Assembly (NCBI GenBank): GCA_965215385.1
Contig: OZ244059.1
Coordinates: 1,736,001-1,800,000 of the forward strand
Reading direction: 5' to 3'
Length of the DNA: 64,000 nucleotides
From: JAPORY01 sp965215385
GTDB lineage: Bacteria; Pseudomonadota; Alphaproteobacteria; Rhodobacterales; Rhodobacteraceae
Shown here one piece after another: positions 9,048 through 18,183 of this stretch. Each line of letters starts with the position of its first letter. The first letter of the stretch is position 1. Made by a program: the position numbers and the translations under genes. Under the pieces are notes generated by a model, which did no database searches, was not told the DNA's origin, and saw only the letters and a program-made list of their open reading frames with translations.

Positions 9048-9160
9048 GGCGACCGCATACTGGTCGACTTGATAATAGACTACTTGGGAAAAAAGTCTTC
9101 TCCCTTTATGCCAATCAGTCACTGGTTTGCCGCCAAGACACTGTGCATAATTTTCGCCTA
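9048..9160 (+). repeat. Diverged remnant of the IS30-type element tail
   Basis: This stretch, just outside the left end of the IS30-type copy A, aligns by eye along about 100 bp with the beginning of that element's non-coding tail (10268-10370). Both share GCGACCGCA, TCGACTTGATAAT/TCGACTTGATCAT, CTACT(T)GGGAAAAAA, and CCAATC(A/C)GTCAC(T/G)GGTTTGC. The match is roughly 70%, so it is an older relative and not a recent copy. Region 8910-9047 shows no gene. Confidence 0.55.
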
Positions 9161-9300
9161 TTCAGGTCAATTAAATTCGTCCGTTCAATTCTGACGTGCA
9201 ACACTACGATGTTGTGGTTTAGAGGATCTTGGCTCACAGATGTTGTATTGGGGTCAGGAGTTGGTATGAAGCTCTGAAGATTTTTATTAAGGAGATTCCG

Positions 9301-10254
9301 ATGCCAAACGGCTATCACCACCTGACCTATGCCGATCGATGCCAAATTCACGCCTTGAAGGCAAGCGGGTATTCGCTGCGTGCCATCGCCCGCGAAATGA
9401 ATCGCAACCCGGCGACGATTTCACGGGAACTTCGTCGTAACAGTGGTGAACGGGGGTACCGTCACAAGCAAGCGGAACAAAAGGCGCGAGAGCGTCGCCG
9501 TGCGTCGTCGCGGCCTCGGAAGCTGACGGCGGAACTCTGGTCCCGGATTGAAGGCCTCTTAGTTTTGGCCTGGAGTCCGGAGCCGATAGCGGGTCGTTTG
9601 CGTCTCGACGGGGTGGTTTCGGTGAGTGCCGAGTGGATCTATCAGTATATTCGGGCGGATCGGCAGCGCGGCGGGGTGTTATGGCGATCATTACGCAGCC
9701 GTGGCAAGAAGCCGAATGTGCCGGCGGGCCGGGATCGTGGGCGCGGCTGCCTTCCGAACCGGGTGGACCTCTCCGAGCGTCCCGAGTGCGTTGCGGCCAT
9801 GTCGCGGGTTGGAGACTGGGAGGTGGATACCGTGATTGGCAAAGGGCACCGAGGAGTGCTGGTCACGCTGGTGGATCGGATGTCGAAACTCGTGTTAATA
9901 CCGAAGGTTCGTCGCAAAACGGCGGTAGCGGTTGGTGAGGCCATTAGCACCCGACTGGCACCGTATCCGGTGCACACCCTTACCGCCGACAACGGCAAGG
10001 AATTTGCGCGTCATGAAACAATGGCTCGAACCTTATCCGCGTCGTTCTGCTTTGCCCGTCCCTATGCGTCTTGGGAACGTGGTTTGAACGAACATACGAA
10101 TGGCTTGATCCGCGGCTATTTTCCGAAGGGCACCGATTTCCACGCGGTGACGGCGGCGGCGGTGCAGCGTGTGCCGGAGGCTTTCAATACGCGCCCACGC
10201 CAGGTCTTGGGGTATCGCACCCCGCAGGAGGTGATGGCCGCGGCCAGGGCCTGA
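9301..10254 (+). CDS. IS30-family transposase
   Basis: 317 aa from the ATG at 9301, which has a strong ribosome-binding site (TTAAGGAGATTCCG); the open frame upstream is not needed. The N-terminal HTH_38 reads LTYADRCQIHALKASGYSLR and AIAREMNRNPATISRELRRN. The catalytic RNase-H-like core has the DDE residues in RVGDWEVDTVIGKGHRG (D), TLTADNGKEF (D) and ERGLNEHTNGLIRGYFPKG (E). The C-terminus NTRPRQVLGYRTPQEV is the IS30 signature. It should bind the element's inverted repeats and move it. All key residues are present, so this copy may be active and could also mobilise the broken copy B. Confidence 0.92.
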   Translation: MPNGYHHLTYADRCQIHALKASGYSLRAIAREMNRNPATISRELRRNSGERGYRHKQAEQKARERRRASSRPRKLTAELWSRIEGLLVLAWSPEPIAGRLRLDGVVSVSAEWIYQYIRADRQRGGVLWRSLRSRGKKPNVPAGRDRGRGCLPNRVDLSERPECVAAMSRVGDWEVDTVIGKGHRGVLVTLVDRMSKLVLIPKVRRKTAVAVGEAISTRLAPYPVHTLTADNGKEFARHETMARTLSASFCFARPYASWERGLNEHTNGLIRGYFPKGTDFHAVTAAAVQRVPEAFNTRPRQVLGYRTPQEVMAAARA

Positions 10255-10829
10255 ACGCTCATACTCGTCGCGACCGCAAATGATCGACTTGATCATCGGC
10301 TACTGGGAAAAAATCGTCTCTCGGTCTGCCAATCCGTCACGGGTTTGCGGTCAGAACACCGGGCGAAATTGGGTAATCCCGGTTCTTGGTGGAATGAAAG
10401 AACGGACGCGGGCACTTGCGGAGTGTCGATTAGATGGTATCGGTCCGCCGGCCGCCGCGAACAAGCCTGGCCCTATTCCCGGTTCCAGTCGGCATCGGGG
10501 TATCTTCCGCTGCTTCGTATCGTGTCGCGGAAGTGCGCCGATCGGTGCCCGACAGATCAAGACGGAAAGGGAGCTGCCACCCCCTTAAAACCCCGCATTA
10601 TCGACGGTGTTCAATCGCGTGACGACGAGCCGTCGACATGATCAGCCGCGGTGCCGGTGCCAAGATCGGATTTCACTTTACTTGCGCTTGATCCGAGACT
10701 GATCTAAAGTCCCAGTTAGAGATTGCGACTGCTGTTGACTACTGACAACACAGCGAACCATTCTTGATAACCCCGGCGTCTGCTCACCAGTTCAGAAGAA
10801 CACTAAAGGCGGGTGAAAAAATGCCTATT
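10255..10829 (+). other. Conserved non-coding tail of the IS30-type element
   Basis: About 575 bp between the transposase stop and the right inverted repeat. Copy B carries the same tail at high identity, but single-base indels break every candidate reading frame between the two, so a conserved protein is unlikely. It could be a structured RNA, a passenger segment or an unusually long subterminal binding region. No homologue was recognised. Confidence 0.6.
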
Positions 10830-10854
10830 GTTGCACCTCAGAGTTGAATCGGTG

Positions 10855-12360
10855 ATGCTAAGAAGAGACGCGTTATCGCAATTTGCGGCGCGTGGGGAAA
10901 AATCTGCTCCGCCGGTGTTTATCGGTCGCAAAGCGACATTGACGGCAGTCGTCAGGAAGGCCACGAGCGGCTGGGAAAATATGGCTCAGGGCGAGCCCGG
11001 TAACACGCTGATTATTCAGGGCGCACCGGGCGCGGGTAAGAGTTCCATTATTGCCGAACTTGAGAACATCATCAACAAGGGTGGTCACGCGGCACCTCAA
11101 TGGCGGGAGGGTGAGCCCCGGATGGTCATCTTGTCGGGTTCAGAGGCGGGCAGTCCCGACATTGTCGTATCCAAAATGGCGGATATCGTTAATTCCCAAA
11201 AAGCCCAAGATCTCTTTGCGGAGAAGAGCCGGTTTTGGAATGCGGCACCGAAGGTCAACCTTCCAGGCGTGGGGGCTGAGGTGTCACGCACGAGTGAAAC
11301 AGCGTCACTGGTGCCGTCGGCTGCGTTGTCGCTGTTCCAGCGATGGTTAAGGTTCCATACCATAACGTTGAAGGGCCCGATCGTTATTGCGATTGATGAG
11401 GCGCAAAACCTCGATGGCGGAAAACAATTACCCAGCAGTCGATTGCTTCAGGACATTCATGAGAACACATGTCGCCTGCCGATATCACTGGTATTGGCGG
11501 GATTAAGTGATACGCAAGCGCATATAGTGTCTCTAGGCCTGACGCGGAGTTTAGAGGTTCATACCATTGGTCGGTTTACCCGCACAGAGAGCGTTGATCT
11601 GATGCAGCGGTGGTGCGAGCACTTTGGCCTTGTGATTGGTGCCCAACAATCGCGTCTAACGACCTATTGCCGCCTAGCCGATGACTGGCCGCGTCATCTG
11701 CATTGTGCGCAGAAGGCATTGGCTCAAGTGATTGTTGATAAACTGAACACCGACTCGACGTTTACCGGGGCACTGGACGCAGTGGCCGACCAAGAGTGGG
11801 AGCGTGTCACCAAGCAGTTTGCTCAGTATCGGGCGGAATACTATCGGGATCGTGTCAGTCCAGAAATGGACGATTATAGCAAACTTACCGCCGAGGTGAT
11901 GCGATCACTTTCAACGAACACGACTTACGCTAGTATTCGCGATTCCATAAAGACAATGTCACTGAGATTGTCCGACGAACTTGACAATGAACAAGCGACC
12001 AAATTGCGGGCACATTTAATTCATCAAGGCGTCTTGCAACGCGTCGCCAAAAAAAATCACTTTCATTGTCCCATTCCATCGTTTCGCACCTATTTGATTG
12101 AAACAGCGCAGTCGCCAGAAAAGGATAAAACCTATTCGCTCCGCTGTGGTGGTGAGATATACCGCGAAGGCGACTTTGACCATTTTGGCGACGCGCGGGA
12201 CTGGGCGGTGAGGCAACTGAGCCATCTGAACACCGACCAAGAGGTTTCCTTATGGCAAGGGGCGGTGAAGATTGACATTCTCCGTGATGCGGAACCGATA
12301 ACGGCTTGCAATCATTCGGGATCGGGCTTGCAAGTACCAGCTGACCTCGGCACAGATTAG
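10855..12360 (+). CDS. P-loop ATPase of the AAA type, function unknown
   Basis: 501 aa from the ATG at 10855. Walker A is IIQGAPGAGKSSIIAEL (~residue 55), Walker B is PIVIAIDEAQNL (~residue 180), followed by a sensor-like LPISLVLAGLSDTQ. The C-terminal ~150 residues (LRAHLIHQGVLQRVAKKNHF) look like a winged helix. This layout resembles ORC/TniB-like ATP-binding proteins of mobile DNA (inference; no partner transposition genes are present). The native ATG begins 2 bp after the IS30-type end, so its own promoter and ribosome-binding site have been replaced. An in-frame GTG at 10813 inside the element, preceded by AAAGGCG, would add 14 IS-derived residues. Whether it is expressed is unclear. Confidence 0.65.
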   Translation: MLRRDALSQFAARGEKSAPPVFIGRKATLTAVVRKATSGWENMAQGEPGNTLIIQGAPGAGKSSIIAELENIINKGGHAAPQWREGEPRMVILSGSEAGSPDIVVSKMADIVNSQKAQDLFAEKSRFWNAAPKVNLPGVGAEVSRTSETASLVPSAALSLFQRWLRFHTITLKGPIVIAIDEAQNLDGGKQLPSSRLLQDIHENTCRLPISLVLAGLSDTQAHIVSLGLTRSLEVHTIGRFTRTESVDLMQRWCEHFGLVIGAQQSRLTTYCRLADDWPRHLHCAQKALAQVIVDKLNTDSTFTGALDAVADQEWERVTKQFAQYRAEYYRDRVSPEMDDYSKLTAEVMRSLSTNTTYASIRDSIKTMSLRLSDELDNEQATKLRAHLIHQGVLQRVAKKNHFHCPIPSFRTYLIETAQSPEKDKTYSLRCGGEIYREGDFDHFGDARDWAVRQLSHLNTDQEVSLWQGAVKIDILRDAEPITACNHSGSGLQVPADLGTD

Positions 12361-12442
12361 TTTCGACCATTCAAGGTTTCAGCAGTAATCGTTAATCGAA
12401 TTCCTCAGCATACTTATTCAATGGACAAGAATACTGTCTTCT

Positions 12443-12660
12443 TCAAGAGCGCAAAATAGATGACCTATCTTCAAGTCTGCTCCTGACAGTCTGAACCGGC
12501 TCCACCGACGCTACCAACGTGAACTCCAGTTCAGCATCATCAGCTTTCTTGTGCCAGTGCAGCTCCAAGTTCTCAATGACAAGATCGGCCAGGGTGAGAT
12601 ACGTAACACTGTCCCCGTTCTTCCAGCTTTTCCCACAGCCAGCGAACGCCTTGAGCGCAG
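12443..12660 (-). pseudogene. Unrecognised coding remnant
   Basis: An open stretch lacking a start codon that reads naturally as protein (NGDSVTYLTLADLVIENLEL, then HWHKKADDAELEFTLVASVE) and ends with TGA at 12443. No family was recognised. Upstream in the same frame a TAG interrupts it. It may be the end of a gene lost between the ATPase and the higBA remnants. Region 12361-12442 shows nothing. Confidence 0.3.
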
Positions 12661-12710
12661 GACGGATGAGCGACTAAAAAGTCTGGCACGGAGCATTGAC
12701 TACCATGCCC

Positions 12711-13016
12711 TCACGCCGATGAATGGCGCGGCGTCACCTTCTCATCGATCTCGTGACCAGCCGTGACCTCCGCTTTACGAAGCTCCCATGTCTTCTGCAA
12801 GTTCATCTAGAGTTCCGGCGTCGTCCCGAAATATCGCGCGAGCCGCAGTGCTGTATCGGTGCTGACGCCCCGCTGGCCGTTCAAGATCATCGTCACCTGG
12901 TTCACCGGCACCTTCAACGCCTTCGACAATGCATTGGCGGACAGGCCCAGCTCGTCGAGTTCGTCGCGCAAAATCTCGCCTGAATGTACCAGCCTCATCC
13001 CGTTCTTCACGTTCAT
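12711..13016 (-). pseudogene. higA: HigA-type antitoxin with internal amber codon
   Basis: From ATG 13016 it reads the HigA/VapI XRE helix-turn-helix: HSGEILRDELDELGLSANAL, then SKALKVPVNQVTMILNGQRG and DTALRLARYFGTTPE. Family members continue FWxNLQxxYDL. Here the two codons read CTC-TAG where FW is expected, and the frame resumes as MNLQKTWELRKAEV up to TGA at 12711. A ~69-residue N-terminal piece containing the DNA-binding domain could still be made. It lies about 11 bp downstream of the toxin remnant, the usual toxin-first higBA order. Confidence 0.8.
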
Positions 13017-13027
13017 GTCAGTCGCCC

Positions 13028-13291
13028 TCAGTGATAGTCGACGATCGCCCCGTCGTACGTCCAACGGAAGCAGACGCGCCATTGCACACTGATCCGAATG
13101 CTGTGCTGACCGGCACCGTCGCCCCGCAGTACTTCCAGCCGATTGCTCGGCAGCGCGGCCAAGTCACCGAGCGTCTCAGCACTGTCAAGCAGGACCAGAC
13201 GGCGCATCGCCTGTCTGGTGAAGCCCTGAAAGGCGGCGACGCGCGGACCCTCAAAGAAGCATCGCGTCTCCCGGTCTTTGCAGCTTCGGAT
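13028..13291 (-). pseudogene. higB: HigB-type RelE-fold toxin lacking a start codon
   Basis: The frame 13291 to 13028 reads IRSCKDRETRCFFEGPRVAA, then QAMRRLVLLDSAETLGDLAA, SNRLEVLRGDGAGQHSIRI and QWRVCFRWTYDGAIVDYH-stop. This is the complete HigB family sequence, a ribosome-dependent mRNA endonuclease. The codon before IRS, where family proteins have Met, is AGG (13292-13294). No ATG, GTG or TTG exists upstream before a stop, so translation should fail. Loss of the toxin start would remove selection on the antitoxin, matching the nonsense codon in higA. Confidence 0.78.
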
Positions 13292-13425
13292 CCTGCGGGC
13301 CGACTGTAGACTTGGTTACGCATTCTGTAAAGTAATCAGGGCTCAACGGGTGCAGCCGCCATATCCTGTGACTCTAAGGGGTTAATCGCGTACCTCCCAG
13401 CGACAATCGTCACCTCAACCCAAAC

Positions 13426-14931
13426 TTACAAGTCCATCAATAGCCGTCGCGGGTCCTCTAGAACTTCTTTGACCCGAACGAGAAAAGTCACCGCCCCTTT
13501 TCCATCAACAATGCGATGGTCATAGCTCAAAGCTAAATACATCATCGGTCGTATCTCAATCTCGCCAGCAATGACCATGGGCCGCTCCTGAATCTTGTGC
13601 ATGCCCAAAATACCAGATTGCGGCGGATTTAAAATCGGGGACGACATCAAAGAGCCATAAACGCCCCCATTCGATATGGTAAAAGTTCCGCCCTGCATAT
13701 CTGCCATCGACAACTTGCCATCACGAGCTAACTTGCCCTTCTCCGCAACTTGCTTCTCAATCGCAGAAAAACTTAACGAATCGGCATCGCGAATTACCGG
13801 CACAACCAATCCCTGCGGCGTACCGGCGGCAATTCCCATGTGAACGTAGTTCTTGTACACAATGTCCGTCCCGTCAATCTCAGCATTGACCTCCGGAACC
13901 TCCCGTAATGCATGACAACACGCCTTGGTGAAAAACGACATAAAGCCAAGCCTTACACCATGCTTTTTCTCAAACTCATTCTTATATTGATTGCGCAAGG
14001 CCATTACCTCGCTCATATCAACTTCGTTAAAGGTCGTAAGAATCGCGGCTGTATTCTGTGCGGCCTTGAGCCGCTTGGCAATCGTCTGCCGTATGCGAGT
14101 CATCGCCACGCGCTCCTCACGCCCGACATCCCGACTAGGCGGTGCTTGCGGTGCAGCACTTGCCGCCGCCGATGGTCGACCGGCGTCAGCGACCGCCGCT
14201 ATAACATCCGACTTCATAATTCGCCCATCGCGTCCACTACCTTGAACTTGATCGGGTGTAAGCCCCGCCTCCAGCATCGCCTTTCGGGCCGCGGGCGAGT
14301 CTTTCTTTCCTTTCGAACTGGTACTCGCCCTCGAGGTGCGATCAACGGCTGCAACAGTCTTTGACGACTCCGCAACTTCACCAACCTGAATCACTGCTAG
14401 TCGCGCTGATGCCGCCACCGTCGTACCCTCGGCGGCAACAATCGACTCCAATATCCCCGAAGACGACGCCGCAACCTCAATTGATACCTTGTCCGTTTCT
14501 AACTCACATAGTACTTCATCCTGTGCGACCGGCTCACCAACTGCCTTAGACCAAGACGACACTGTTGCTTCGGTAACACTCTCGCCAAGCGTTGGAACCA
14601 TCACATCAATCTTGCGCCCTTCCGCAGCAGCGGACTCAGCAGCACTTGTTTCGTCAGCGACCGGCGCCGGTGCCGCGGCCGCTGCATCCGCTGCCGCTGC
14701 TGCAATAGTCGTCAATAACGCATCAACGCCGACAGTTTCTCCAGCAGTAGCGACGATGTCTCCAAGCGTTCCAGCAATCGGTGCTGGTACCTCAATCGTA
14801 ACCTTGTCGGTCTCCAGTTCACACAACATCTCGTCAGCCGCCACCGCATCGCCTGGCTTCTTGTACCAATTGGCAACCGTCGCTTCCGTTACCGACTCAC
14901 CTAGAGTAGGAACCCGAACTTCAGTAGTCAT
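13426..14931 (-). CDS. sucB: 2-oxoglutarate dehydrogenase E2, dihydrolipoyl succinyltransferase
   Basis: 501 aa, core component of the 2-oxoglutarate dehydrogenase complex, transferring the succinyl group from lipoyl-lysine to CoA. It has two tandem lipoyl domains (lipoyl-lysine in CELETDKVTIEV, ~residue 43, and CELETDKVSIEV, ~residue 148), separated by Ala/Pro-rich linkers. A peripheral-subunit-binding domain follows (SPAARKAMLEAGLTPDQVQG...GRIMKSDV, ~215-250), then the catalytic CAT-like domain ending LALSYDHRIVDGKGAVTFLV with active-site His and Asp. Most E2o proteins carry one lipoyl domain; two is a minority form. It starts 13 bp after the sucA stop. No lpd (E3) follows; the downstream side holds the higBA remnants. 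Confidence 0.95.
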   Translation of the reverse strand: MTTEVRVPTLGESVTEATVANWYKKPGDAVAADEMLCELETDKVTIEVPAPIAGTLGDIVATAGETVGVDALLTTIAAAAADAAAAAPAPVADETSAAESAAAEGRKIDVMVPTLGESVTEATVSSWSKAVGEPVAQDEVLCELETDKVSIEVAASSSGILESIVAAEGTTVAASARLAVIQVGEVAESSKTVAAVDRTSRASTSSKGKKDSPAARKAMLEAGLTPDQVQGSGRDGRIMKSDVIAAVADAGRPSAAASAAPQAPPSRDVGREERVAMTRIRQTIAKRLKAAQNTAAILTTFNEVDMSEVMALRNQYKNEFEKKHGVRLGFMSFFTKACCHALREVPEVNAEIDGTDIVYKNYVHMGIAAGTPQGLVVPVIRDADSLSFSAIEKQVAEKGKLARDGKLSMADMQGGTFTISNGGVYGSLMSSPILNPPQSGILGMHKIQERPMVIAGEIEIRPMMYLALSYDHRIVDGKGAVTFLVRVKEVLEDPRRLLMDL

Positions 14932-14944
14932 GAATCTTCTGCCC

Positions 14945-17902
14945 TCAAATCGTAAGTGCCTGATCGACCAGCGTGGCTTGCTGCTCTTTGTGTTGTGACG
15001 CTAGGCCGCTTGCCGGCGATGCCGAAGCACCTCGACCAACATACATCGCCCGCGTGTGACGTGCGTTCACGCGGTTCAAAGCCCACTCAAGGTTCGGATC
15101 AATAAAACTCCAGGCCCCCTGATTTCTCGGCTCCTCTTGACACCAAACCATCTCAGCCTCGGAAAAACGCTTCAGTTCTTTCACCATGCTCAGTGCCGGG
15201 AACGGATACAGCTGCTCAAGACGGAGCAGATAAATGTCATCAATCCCGCGCACATCGCGCTCTTCCAATAGATCAAAATAAACCTTGCCCGAACACATGA
15301 CGACACGTCGAATCTTGCTGTCAGGCTGCAACTCCGTGTCAGAATTACCCTTCTCGGCATCATCCCACAGCACCCGATGAAAAGAAGACCCAATGATGAA
15401 GTCCTCAGCAGTCGATACCGCCAACTTATGGCGAAGCAACGATTTCGGCGTCATCAAAATCAGCGGCTTGCGAAAGACCCGATGAAGCTGCCGTCGCAAA
15501 ATATGAAAATAATTCGCTGGCGTCGTACAATTGGCAACAATCCAATTATCATGGCCGCACATCTGTAAGAACCGCTCCAATCGAGCCGACGAATGCTCTG
15601 GCCCCTGTCCCTCCATACCGTGCGGCAGCAAACAAACTAAGCCAGACATCCGTAACCACTTGCTCTCGCCCGAGGAAATAAATTGGTCAAACATAATCTG
15701 TGCACCGTTTGCAAAATCGCCGAACTGTGCTTCCCAAATCACCAAAGCATTCGGCTCCGCCAACGAGTACCCATACTCGAATCCCAATACCGCGAATTCT
15801 GAGAGCATCGAATCAATGACTTCAAAATGCGCCTGTCCCTCGCGAATATGGTTCAGCGGAAAATAGCGTTGCTCCGTTTCTTGATTAACAAATCCAGAAT
15901 GCCGCTGCGAAAACGTCCCGCGAGTCGAGTCCTGCCCCGTCAACCGAACCGGATACTGCTCGGTCAGCAAAGTGCCAAAGGCCAAGGCCTCAGCAGTCGC
16001 CCAGTCGAAATTTTTTCCACTCGAAAACATCTCACGCTTGTTCGTCAACAGCCGCCGCAACGTCTTGTGTAGCGGAAAATCGTCAGCAACCTCCGTGAGG
16101 GCCTGACCAACTTCTTGCATCGTTTCGGCCGCAATTGCTGTGTCACCGCGAGAATAGCTGTCGCTATTGCGCGCCATATGCGACCAACGGCCATCAAGCC
16201 AATCAGCTTTATTGGGCTTATAGTGCCGCCCCGCATCAAACTCAGTATTCAAAGTCTCCTGCAACGCCGCTTTCTCCTGCGCAACTTCACTCGGCGGCAC
16301 CAAGCCGTCCTTAATCAAGCGTTCCGCATAAATGTCCAAGGTCGACTTGTGATGCTTGATTTTCTTGTACATGATTGGGTTGGTGAACATCGGCTCGTCG
16401 CCCTCATTGTGTCCGAACCGACGATAACAAAAGATATCAATGACGACATCCTTATGGAACTTTTGACGAAATTCAGTCGCGACCCGAGCCGCATGAACAA
16501 CCGCCTCAGGATCATCCCCGTTGACGTGAAATATCGGTGCCTCGACCATCAACGCGATGTCAGTGGGATATGGGGATGAGCGCGAAGAATGCGGCGAGGT
16601 CGTAAACCCGATCTGATTATTAACAATGATGTGCATGGTCCCGCCGGTGCGATGACCGCGCAACCCTGACAATCCGAAACCTTCCGCAACAACGCCTTGC
16701 CCCGCAAAAGCGGCATCCCCATGCAGCAAAACCCCCATGACGGCAAGACGCTCTTCATCACCGAGTTGATCCTGCTTCGCCCGTACCTTGCCGAGGACCA
16801 CTGGATTAACCGCTTCAAGATGGGAGGGATTTGCTGTTAGCGATAAATGTACCTGATTCCCGTCGAATTCGCGATCGGAGGAGGCCCCCAAATGATACTT
16901 GACATCGCCCGAGCCTTCAACATCTTCGGGTTTGAAACTCCCGCCCTGAAATTCATTAAAGATGGCCCGGTACGGCTTATTCATCACGTTGGCCAGAATA
17001 TTGAGCCGGCCGCGGTGAGGCATGCCAATCACCATTTCCTTCAATCCGAGTGCGCCGCCGCGTTTGATAATCTGCTCCATCGCGGGAATAAGGCTCTCGC
17101 CGCCATCCAAGCCAAAGCGCTTCGTACCCATGTACTTGACGTGCAGGAATTTCTCAAAACCCTCTGCTTGAATCAGTTTGCTGAGAATCGCCCGCCGACC
17201 TCTTTGCGTAAAGACAATTTCCTTGCCATACCCTTCGATCCGAGCTTTGAGCCAGGCCGACTCCTCTGGGCTTGAGATATGCATGTATTGTAGCGCAAAA
17301 GTGCCGCAGTAGGTGCGCTTCACCAATTCCATGATTTGGCGCATGCTAGCGATCCTCAGGCCCAAGACGTTATCAATGAAGATCAAGCGATCCATATCGG
17401 ATTCGGAAAATCCATATGTCTTGGGATCAAGTTCAGGGTGAGCGGTGGGCTCCCGGCTGCCAAGAGGATCCAAGTCAGCGATGAGATGGCCGCGAATCCG
17501 ATAGGCGCGAATGAGCATAAGTGCTCGAACCGAATCCAAAACCGAGCGCTGAACAGCCGAGTCTGATAATTCAATCCCTGCTTCTTGCGCTTTCGCTTGA
17601 ATCTTTTGACCAGCATCCGACAGTTCTGACGCGGCTTCAATCCACTCGCCAGTTAGGGCTTGCGTTAGGTCATCTGTAGGCGTGGGCGGCCAGTCTTTGC
17701 GCGCCCATGAGGGAAGCGCACACGGTTGTTCAGCTGCCTCTGAACCGACAGCGAATTGTCGAAAAAAATCGGCCCATTCAGCCTCAAGTGCTGCGGGGTT
17801 CGCTTGATAGCGGGCATACATATCGTCGAGATAGCGCGCACTGCCCGTATGAAGAAAAGGTGAGTTGTGATCTACGGAAGTTGAGGTTTGGTCGGTCACC
17901 AC
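14945..17902 (-). CDS. sucA: 2-oxoglutarate dehydrogenase E1 component
   Basis: 985 aa, the thiamine-diphosphate-dependent decarboxylase of the 2-oxoglutarate dehydrogenase complex. The N-terminal segment has the E1o signature (YARYQANPAALEAEWADFF). The ThDP core includes MVIGMPHRGRLNILANVMNK and the GDAAFAGQGVVAEGF...HIIVNNQIGFTT cofactor motif. The second half has QAHFEVIDSMLSEFAVLGFE and LPHGMEGQGPEHSSARLERF. Length is normal for the family. It is in the conserved mdh-sucC-sucD-sucA-sucB order on the minus strand. The 281 bp between sucD and sucA contain no gene and may hold its own promoter. Confidence 0.97.
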   Translation of the reverse strand: MVTDQTSTSVDHNSPFLHTGSARYLDDMYARYQANPAALEAEWADFFRQFAVGSEAAEQPCALPSWARKDWPPTPTDDLTQALTGEWIEAASELSDAGQKIQAKAQEAGIELSDSAVQRSVLDSVRALMLIRAYRIRGHLIADLDPLGSREPTAHPELDPKTYGFSESDMDRLIFIDNVLGLRIASMRQIMELVKRTYCGTFALQYMHISSPEESAWLKARIEGYGKEIVFTQRGRRAILSKLIQAEGFEKFLHVKYMGTKRFGLDGGESLIPAMEQIIKRGGALGLKEMVIGMPHRGRLNILANVMNKPYRAIFNEFQGGSFKPEDVEGSGDVKYHLGASSDREFDGNQVHLSLTANPSHLEAVNPVVLGKVRAKQDQLGDEERLAVMGVLLHGDAAFAGQGVVAEGFGLSGLRGHRTGGTMHIIVNNQIGFTTSPHSSRSSPYPTDIALMVEAPIFHVNGDDPEAVVHAARVATEFRQKFHKDVVIDIFCYRRFGHNEGDEPMFTNPIMYKKIKHHKSTLDIYAERLIKDGLVPPSEVAQEKAALQETLNTEFDAGRHYKPNKADWLDGRWSHMARNSDSYSRGDTAIAAETMQEVGQALTEVADDFPLHKTLRRLLTNKREMFSSGKNFDWATAEALAFGTLLTEQYPVRLTGQDSTRGTFSQRHSGFVNQETEQRYFPLNHIREGQAHFEVIDSMLSEFAVLGFEYGYSLAEPNALVIWEAQFGDFANGAQIMFDQFISSGESKWLRMSGLVCLLPHGMEGQGPEHSSARLERFLQMCGHDNWIVANCTTPANYFHILRRQLHRVFRKPLILMTPKSLLRHKLAVSTAEDFIIGSSFHRVLWDDAEKGNSDTELQPDSKIRRVVMCSGKVYFDLLEERDVRGIDDIYLLRLEQLYPFPALSMVKELKRFSEAEMVWCQEEPRNQGAWSFIDPNLEWALNRVNARHTRAMYVGRGASASPASGLASQHKEQQATLVDQALTI

Positions 17903-18183
17903 GATACTCCAGTTTATTGGTTCGCGCGTCCCAGTTTCATCTGATCAGTCAAGGGCACGAAACCAAGGCCGTCAACAATGCCGCGTGCACAATTCAATCA
18001 TGACGACCGACACCATCTGTAACTATTCACCCGCGCTCTTGTTGGCGAAACCGCCAAACTAAGTCGAATGGGTGCCTGAATCGCCCCGACAGAATATTCC
18101 CAACCAGCCGAGATTATTCTGAAATCGGAAGCTGCAAAATCGCTGGCGACATCCGTGGTTTGCCCATTCTGACCATAGGTTCA

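Larger units (their letters stand above)
9181..10852 (+). mobile_element. IS30-type element, copy A (intact transposase, long tail)
   Basis: About 1672 bp. The ends are imperfect inverted repeats: left CCGTTCAATTCTGACGTGCA, right (reverse complement) CCGATTCAACTCTGAGGTGC. It holds one intact IS30-family transposase near the left end and about 575 bp of sequence without a gene on the right, conserved in copy B. That is longer than usual for IS30 elements, in which the transposase fills most of the length. No target duplication could be assigned. It lies immediately upstream of the ATPase gene at 10855. Confidence 0.8.

Noticed and set aside
10280..10588. Protein encoded in the IS30 tail (open frames of about 100 codons)
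   Set aside because: The corresponding frames in copy B are shifted by single-base indels and differ; no frame is preserved between the copies and no domain is recognisable.
14489..14998. Long plus-strand open frames antisense to sucB and sucA
   Set aside because: They mirror the codon pattern of well-conserved genes on the minus strand, with no ribosome-binding site or domain.
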